Shown here: in pieces, positions 60,437-64,000 of the stretch
How the letters are laid out: the number at the start of each line of letters is the position of its first letter
Position numbering within the stretch: position 1 is the stretch's first letter
Origin: JALYYC01 sp963795805
GTDB lineage: Bacteria > Chloroflexota > Dormibacteria > CF-121
Length of the DNA stretch: 64,000 nucleotides
Assembly (NCBI GenBank): GCA_963795805.1
Contig: CAWCIV010000004.1
Coordinates: 1,364,001 to 1,428,000 of the forward strand
Reading direction: 5' to 3'
Made by a program: the position numbers and the translations under genes
Notes under the pieces: generated by a model
Databases searched by the model: none
Told to the model about the DNA's origin: nothing
Seen by the model: the letters and a program-made list of their open reading frames with translations, nothing else

Positions 60437-60552
60437 GGTGACAGAATAGGGCCTCGGCGTCAGCTGCGGCAGCAGGCCGGTCCCCGGCGGTGGTGCCAGC
60501 ATCCTTTCCCTCCCCTGGCGGGCATGCGATCCTGCTACCAGGAGAAGCAGCA
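60437..60552. promoter_or_regulatory. Divergent gap between two response regulator genes
   Basis: This 116-bp gap must contain the start signals for both flanking genes. The ribosome site AGGAG at 60540-60544 precedes the ATG at 60553. I see no convincing promoter hexamers or palindromes. Confidence 0.3.
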
Positions 60553-60924
60553 ATGAGCGTGAAAGTATTGATCGTTGACGACCAGGCCCCGTTCCGGGAA
60601 GCCGCCCGGGCGGTCGTGGAGGCGACCGACGGCTTTGCCGTGGTTGGCGAGTCGGACACCGGCGAAGCCTCGGTGTCGGCCACCCGTCAGCTGCACCCTG
60701 ACCTGGTGCTGATGGACGTGAATTTGCCGGGCATCAACGGCCTCGAGGCGACCCGCGAGATCCTCAAGGACTCCAACGGCGTCGTCGTTGTCCTGCTGCT
60801 GTCGACCTACGAGGAGGAGGAGTACGGCCCGAAGGCGGCCGAGTGCGGAGCCTCCGCCTACATCCCGAAGTCGAAATTCGAGCCGGATCGCCTGTCCGCC
60901 GCCTGGTCCGCCGCACGCGGCTGA
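60553..60924 (+). CDS. Single-domain response regulator (CheY-like receiver)
   Basis: 123 residues from an ATG with AGGAG 8 bp upstream. It is only a receiver: D9/D10, phospho-acceptor Asp55 ('LVLMDVNLPGINGLEA'), Thr near 85 ('LLSTYEEEEY') and Lys near 109 ('YIPKSKF'). The sequence is of the NarL-receiver kind, yet no output domain follows. It may pass phosphate on, compete for the nearby kinases, or work through protein contacts. Confidence 0.85.
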   Translation: MSVKVLIVDDQAPFREAARAVVEATDGFAVVGESDTGEASVSATRQLHPDLVLMDVNLPGINGLEATREILKDSNGVVVVLLLSTYEEEEYGPKAAECGASAYIPKSKFEPDRLSAAWSAARG

Positions 60925-60958
60925 GACTGCTGGCGCCAATTCGGGTTATGCTCCGTAC

Positions 60959-61114
60959 ATGCCTCGCAACGCGTCCTGGGTCAGGTTCAGGACGCCGCCG
61001 CTCTTAATTGCCGTGGCGCTGGTCGCCTTCTTGATCGTCACGCTACTCCTGAATACCCATCCCGTATTTGCACCAACGAGTCAGAGCGCTCCGGCGTTCG
61101 CCAGCCCGCAGTAG
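60959..61114 (+). CDS. Very small single-pass membrane protein
   Basis: 51 residues. A basic N-terminus ('MPRNASWVRFR') is followed by one hydrophobic helix ('PPLLIAVALVAFLIVTLLL') and a Ser/Ala/Pro-rich tail. Topology would be N-in with a short outside tail. The gene is 34 bp downstream of the receiver gene and could be co-transcribed. No family is recognised and there is no clear ribosome site, so the call is tentative. Confidence 0.4.
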   Translation: MPRNASWVRFRTPPLLIAVALVAFLIVTLLLNTHPVFAPTSQSAPAFASPQ

Positions 61115-61179
61115 GGACAGAGCGGTCAGCAGCCACCACCCGGACCCTCACCGGAAATCCTTGGGAAGGACTAAATAAT

Positions 61180-61899
61180 TCAGATCCCGAGGTACGCCTT
61201 TCGGATCGCCGGGTCCTCGCGGAGGGTCGTCGCGGCGCCCTGCATCACCATGTGGCCGTTCTCCAGGACGTAGCCCCGGTCGGCGATCTCGAGCGCGAGG
61301 ACGACATCCTGCTCCACGAGTAGGACGGCCGTCCCGTCCTGGTTGATCGTCTTGACCACCTGCATGACGCGGTCGACAACCTTCGGCGCGAGACCCAGCG
61401 AGGGCTCGTCGATCATCAGCAGCTTCGGCCGAGCCATCAGCCCGCGGCCGATCGCCACCATCTGTTGCTCGCCACCGGAGAGCGTGGCGGCCTCGCGATC
61501 CAGCTTGTCTTCGAGCGCCGGAAAGTAGCCGATGATCCGGCGCACGTCATCGGTGACCTGTCCGTCGCGGCGCCGGTAGGCGCCCAACCGGAGGTTGCGC
61601 TCCACGGTCATCGTGCCGAACAGTCGCCGGCCCTGGGGGACATGGGCCAGTCCTGCTCCGACGATTGCTTCGGGTCGCCATCCGCTGATCTGTTTCCCGT
61701 CAAACCGCACCGATCCACCCGTAATCCGCACCAGTCCGGTCATCGCGCCCAGCAGGCTCGACTTCCCGGCACCGTTGGCGCCGATCAGGGCCACCAGCTC
61801 ACCCGGCCGGACCACCATGTCGACCTCGAACAGCACCGGAAGGGAGCCGAAGCCGGCGGCCAGCTTCTCGACGGCGAGCAGCGGCGCGCTCTCAGGCAT
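61180..61899 (-). CDS. livF: Branched-chain amino-acid-type ABC importer ATPase LivF
   Basis: 239 residues. Walker A 'GANGAGKSS', Q loop near residue 88 ('LAHVPQGRRLFGTMTVERNL' region), signature 'LSGGEQQMVAIGRGL' and Walker B 'LLMIDEPSLGLAP' are all complete and typical of LivF. It would energise uptake of branched-chain amino acids or related amides and acids together with LivG. Its ATG overlaps the LivG stop by 8 bp. It is the last gene of the transporter operon in the window. Confidence 0.9.
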   Translation of the reverse strand: MPESAPLLAVEKLAAGFGSLPVLFEVDMVVRPGELVALIGANGAGKSSLLGAMTGLVRITGGSVRFDGKQISGWRPEAIVGAGLAHVPQGRRLFGTMTVERNLRLGAYRRRDGQVTDDVRRIIGYFPALEDKLDREAATLSGGEQQMVAIGRGLMARPKLLMIDEPSLGLAPKVVDRVMQVVKTINQDGTAVLLVEQDVVLALEIADRGYVLENGHMVMQGAATTLREDPAIRKAYLGI

Positions 61900-62662
61900 T
61901 CGGGGCCGGCGCCTCGCCGCTGAACATCCGCCGGGCGTATCGTTCGCCGAGGTAGGCCTCGATGACTCGCGGGTCTCGCAGGACGTTTTCCGGAGGCCCT
62001 TCCATCAGCGGCCGGCCGAAATTCAGCACCAGCGCTCGGGAGCAAATCCCGACAATGACCTTCATGACGTGCTCGATCAGGACGATCGTCACGCCGCTCT
62101 CACGCACCTGGCGAACCATGCCGAGGGCCTGCTCGACCTCGACCGCGTTGAGCCCGGCCATCACCTCGTCGAGCAGCAGGAGCTTGGGCTTCATGGCCAG
62201 CGCTCGCGCGACCTCCAGCCGCTTCCGATCCGGGACGGTCAGACGGAGGACGGGATAATCCCGCTTCTCCCCGAGGCCCACCAGGTCGAGGACAGAATCG
62301 GCCTCTTTCTGGGCGGCCGCCGGCTGAAGGCGGCCTGTTGGTTGCCCGAAGAGGGCGCCCATCGCCGTGTTGTCGCGCACCGTCATCGACGGGAAGGGCC
62401 GCACGATCTGAAACGTACGACCGATACCGAGTCGCGCGATCCGAAATGGCGTCATGCCGCTGATCGTGGTGTCCTGCCATGCGATCTCGCCGGCATCAGG
62501 GCGGTAGAGGCCGCTGATGCAGTTGAGCAGTGTCGTCTTGCCGGCCCCGTTGGGGCCGATGATGCCGAGCACATCGCCGGCCTCCACCGCGAAGCTGACG
62601 TCGGCGAGCGCGTTCACGCCACCGAATCGCTTGGTCAGCCCGCGGACGGCGAGCAGGCTCAT
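61892..62662 (-). CDS. livG: Branched-chain amino-acid-type ABC importer ATPase LivG
   Basis: 256 residues from the ATG at 62662, which overlaps the LivM stop (ATGA); the longer frame is spurious. Walker A 'GPNGAGKTT', the LivG marker 'IARLGIGRTFQIVRPFPSMTV' (around the Q loop) and Walker B 'LLLLDEVMAGLN' are present. The ABC signature reads 'LTVPDRKRLEVARAL' instead of the usual LSxGQ/LPYGxQ form, so the Ser and Gly that contact ATP are not in the normal places. It still should pair with LivF. Confidence 0.88.
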   Translation of the reverse strand: MSLLAVRGLTKRFGGVNALADVSFAVEAGDVLGIIGPNGAGKTTLLNCISGLYRPDAGEIAWQDTTISGMTPFRIARLGIGRTFQIVRPFPSMTVRDNTAMGALFGQPTGRLQPAAAQKEADSVLDLVGLGEKRDYPVLRLTVPDRKRLEVARALAMKPKLLLLDEVMAGLNAVEVEQALGMVRQVRESGVTIVLIEHVMKVIVGICSRALVLNFGRPLMEGPPENVLRDPRVIEAYLGERYARRMFSGEAPAPNA

Positions 62663-63684
62663 GCGCTCGTCTCGCGCAACGTGCGTCGGAGGTAGCCGAG
62701 CGACAGCCGGCTCTGGCCCCCGAAGAAATCGATGACGCCGCGTGGGATGAAGATGACGCAGACGGCGAGCAGAACGCCCAGGCCGATCTGCGAGTACACG
62801 GAGCTGGAGCCACCACCCGCGAGTGTCTGGATGATCAGCTCGAGGACGACGGCGCCCGCGACCGGCCCGAGGAGGGTGCCCGCCCCACCTATAACGGCCA
62901 TCAGGATCATCTCCACGTTGGCCGTCACTGGAAAGACATTTTCCTGGTTGATGAAACTGTTCCATTGCGCGAAAATGCCGCCGGCCAGCCCGGTCAGCGC
63001 CGCGGCGATCACGAAGGCGGCGACTTTGTAGAGCGTGGTGTTGACGCCGATGACGGCGGCGGCCTCCTCGTTCTCGCGAATCGCGAGCAGGCCGTAGCCG
63101 AAACGGGTACGGAGGATGATGCGGGTGGTCAGGACCGCGAGCGCCGCGGCTCCGAGCATCAGGTAGAAGAAGAGCAGGTCGGAGCGGACGATGGGGAGGA
63201 AGAGGCCGGTCGAGGCGCCGAGCGGGCGGACATTGTTGACGACCTCGCCCACCGCGACGCCCACGCCCAGTGTCGCGACCGCGAAGTAGTGCCCACGGAG
63301 GCGTAGCAAGGGCAGGCCGACGAGGAGAGCAAAGAGGCCAGCGATCACCGGTGCGATGGGCAGTGCCAGTGCGAACGGCCAGCGCAAATTGGCAACGAGC
63401 GCGCCGGTCCCGTAGGCGCCGAGTCCGAAGAAGGCCACGTTGCCGAAGCTGGCATAGCCGGTCAGGCCGCCGATGATGTTCCAGGCCGACGCCAGCACCA
63501 CGAACATCGCCACCGTGGTCGCGATCCGAAACCAGAGCTTGTCCGTCAGCAAGGGCAAGCCGGCCTGCTGGGCGGCATCGATGGAGGTCAGCGGCATAAG
63601 CACGAGCAACAGGAGCGCAATGACCGCGATCGCAACGGCCGTCCGCCGCCAGGTCACCGGCACCCGTCGGACCCGCGCGATCAT
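62659..63684 (-). CDS. livM: Branched-chain amino-acid-type ABC importer permease LivM
   Basis: 341 residues with about ten membrane helices. The motif 'NIIGGLTGYASFGNVAFFGLGAYGTGAL' near residue 70 and the cytoplasmic loop 'GYGLLAIRENEEAAAVIGVN' near 215 are the LivM signatures, followed by 'AGGIFAQWNSFINQENVFPV' and 'GGAGTLLGPVAGAVVLEL'. The ATG overlaps the LivH stop (ATGA). It forms the membrane channel with LivH. Confidence 0.9.
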   Translation of the reverse strand: MIARVRRVPVTWRRTAVAIAVIALLLLVLMPLTSIDAAQQAGLPLLTDKLWFRIATTVAMFVVLASAWNIIGGLTGYASFGNVAFFGLGAYGTGALVANLRWPFALALPIAPVIAGLFALLVGLPLLRLRGHYFAVATLGVGVAVGEVVNNVRPLGASTGLFLPIVRSDLLFFYLMLGAAALAVLTTRIILRTRFGYGLLAIRENEEAAAVIGVNTTLYKVAAFVIAAALTGLAGGIFAQWNSFINQENVFPVTANVEMILMAVIGGAGTLLGPVAGAVVLELIIQTLAGGGSSSVYSQIGLGVLLAVCVIFIPRGVIDFFGGQSRLSLGYLRRTLRETSA

Positions 63685-64000
63685 GCCAGCCGGCCTAGCA
63701 GCCCTTGCGGACGGACGACCAGGACGACGACGAGCACGGCAAAGGCGATCGCATTGGCGTAGCCCGATCCCAGCCCAGGGGCGCTCTGGGCCAGTACCTC
63801 GATCAAACCGAAAAGGAGACCGCCCGCAACCGTGGCGCTGACCCGTCCAAGCCCGCCCAGGATGACGACGGCGAAAGCCTGCAGAGTGTACGGGTCGCCC
63901 GCCGTCGGCGTGATTGATTGAAAGGTGCTGATGATGCCGCCGGCCACTCCGGCGAAGGCGGCCCCAATGGCGAAGGTCAACGCATAGGCGTGGCGCAGGT
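63681..64000 (-). CDS. livH: Branched-chain amino-acid-type ABC importer permease LivH (C-terminal part)
   Basis: The frame is open to the window edge, giving the last 106 residues. 'LRHAYALTFAIGAAFAGVAG' is the LivH cytoplasmic loop and following helix; then come 'LQAFAVVILGGLGRVSATVAGGLLFG' and the usual ending 'VVLVVRPQGLLGRLA'. The TTG at 63980 is not the true start. The binding protein gene, which would reveal the substrate, is probably beyond the edge. Confidence 0.88.
   Translation of the reverse strand, partial: LRHAYALTFAIGAAFAGVAGGIISTFQSITPTAGDPYTLQAFAVVILGGLGRVSATVAGGLLFGLIEVLAQSAPGLGSGYANAIAFAVLVVVLVVRPQGLLGRLA

Noticed and set aside
1..64000. CRISPR arrays, insertion sequences, prophage or toxin-antitoxin genes
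   Set aside because: No regularly spaced repeats, transposases, integrases, phage structural genes or typical toxin-antitoxin pairs were seen; the XRE gene pairs with membrane proteins rather than a toxin.

Overview
The window is about 64 kb of high-GC, gene-dense bacterial DNA with many GTG starts, 4-8 nt start/stop overlaps and almost no non-coding sequence. I see no rRNA, tRNA, transposase, phage gene or CRISPR array, so it looks like chromosomal DNA. F420-type luciferase-like oxidoreductases, class III cyclase/AAA/TPR regulators, archaeal/bacterial-type glycogen debranching enzymes and many HisKA_3 kinases suggest an uncultured Chloroflexota, Dormibacterota or Actinomycetota-like soil bacterium. 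That placement is inference only.

Layout. 1-1.7 kb: a truncated GAF protein and a secreted lipoprotein. 1.7-12.4 kb: a long minus-strand run (alpha/beta hydrolase, disulfide-reductase-like flavoprotein, cyclase-AAA-TPR regulator, FMO-like flavoprotein, cNMP-binding-fold protein, MFS exporter, GH15 enzyme, small protein). 12.4-27 kb: carbohydrate genes: three debranching-enzyme homologues, a GH130/GH43-like propeller, an unrecognised 710-aa protein, and a sugar ABC importer whose three genes are broken by at least 13 frameshifts. 27-31.8 kb: MBL hydrolase, cupin, AlkZ-like winged-helix protein, two paralogous membrane proteins and an XRE regulator. 31.9-39.6 kb: a four-gene operon of pseudokinase, kinase, double-cupredoxin lipoprotein and kinase. 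39.5-41.2 kb: LLM oxidoreductase and a membrane cupredoxin. 41.3-46.5 kb: a CitA/CitB-type two-component system divergent from an NMT1/TauA-type ABC importer. 46.5-53.1 kb: a five-gene minus-strand operon with three flavoproteins, two cNMP-binding-domain fusions and an MBL hydrolase. 53.3-59.6 kb: a divergent operon with a receiver-cyclase fusion, two kinases and an MBL-like protein. 59.6-61.1 kb: two response regulators, a truncated VOC gene and a tiny membrane protein. 61.2-64 kb: LivF-LivG-LivM-LivH branched-chain amino-acid-type importer, running off the edge.

Most interesting proposal: 46.5-59.6 kb looks like one signalling-to-metabolism module. Two membrane kinases sit in an operon with a receiver-(decayed LuxR)-class III cyclase, and back to back with an operon holding two proteins with apparently intact cyclic-nucleotide pockets, one fused to an NDH-2-like NADH dehydrogenase, plus an MBL hydrolase that could be the phosphodiesterase. 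That gives a possible writer, readers and eraser controlling redox enzymes. A second cyclase operon (1.7-12.4 kb) also combines a cyclase, a cNMP-binding fold and flavoproteins, although its pocket has lost the key arginine. A kinase homologue at 31.9 kb has lost both its phospho-acceptor histidine and its ATP-binding boxes and is translationally coupled to an intact kinase.
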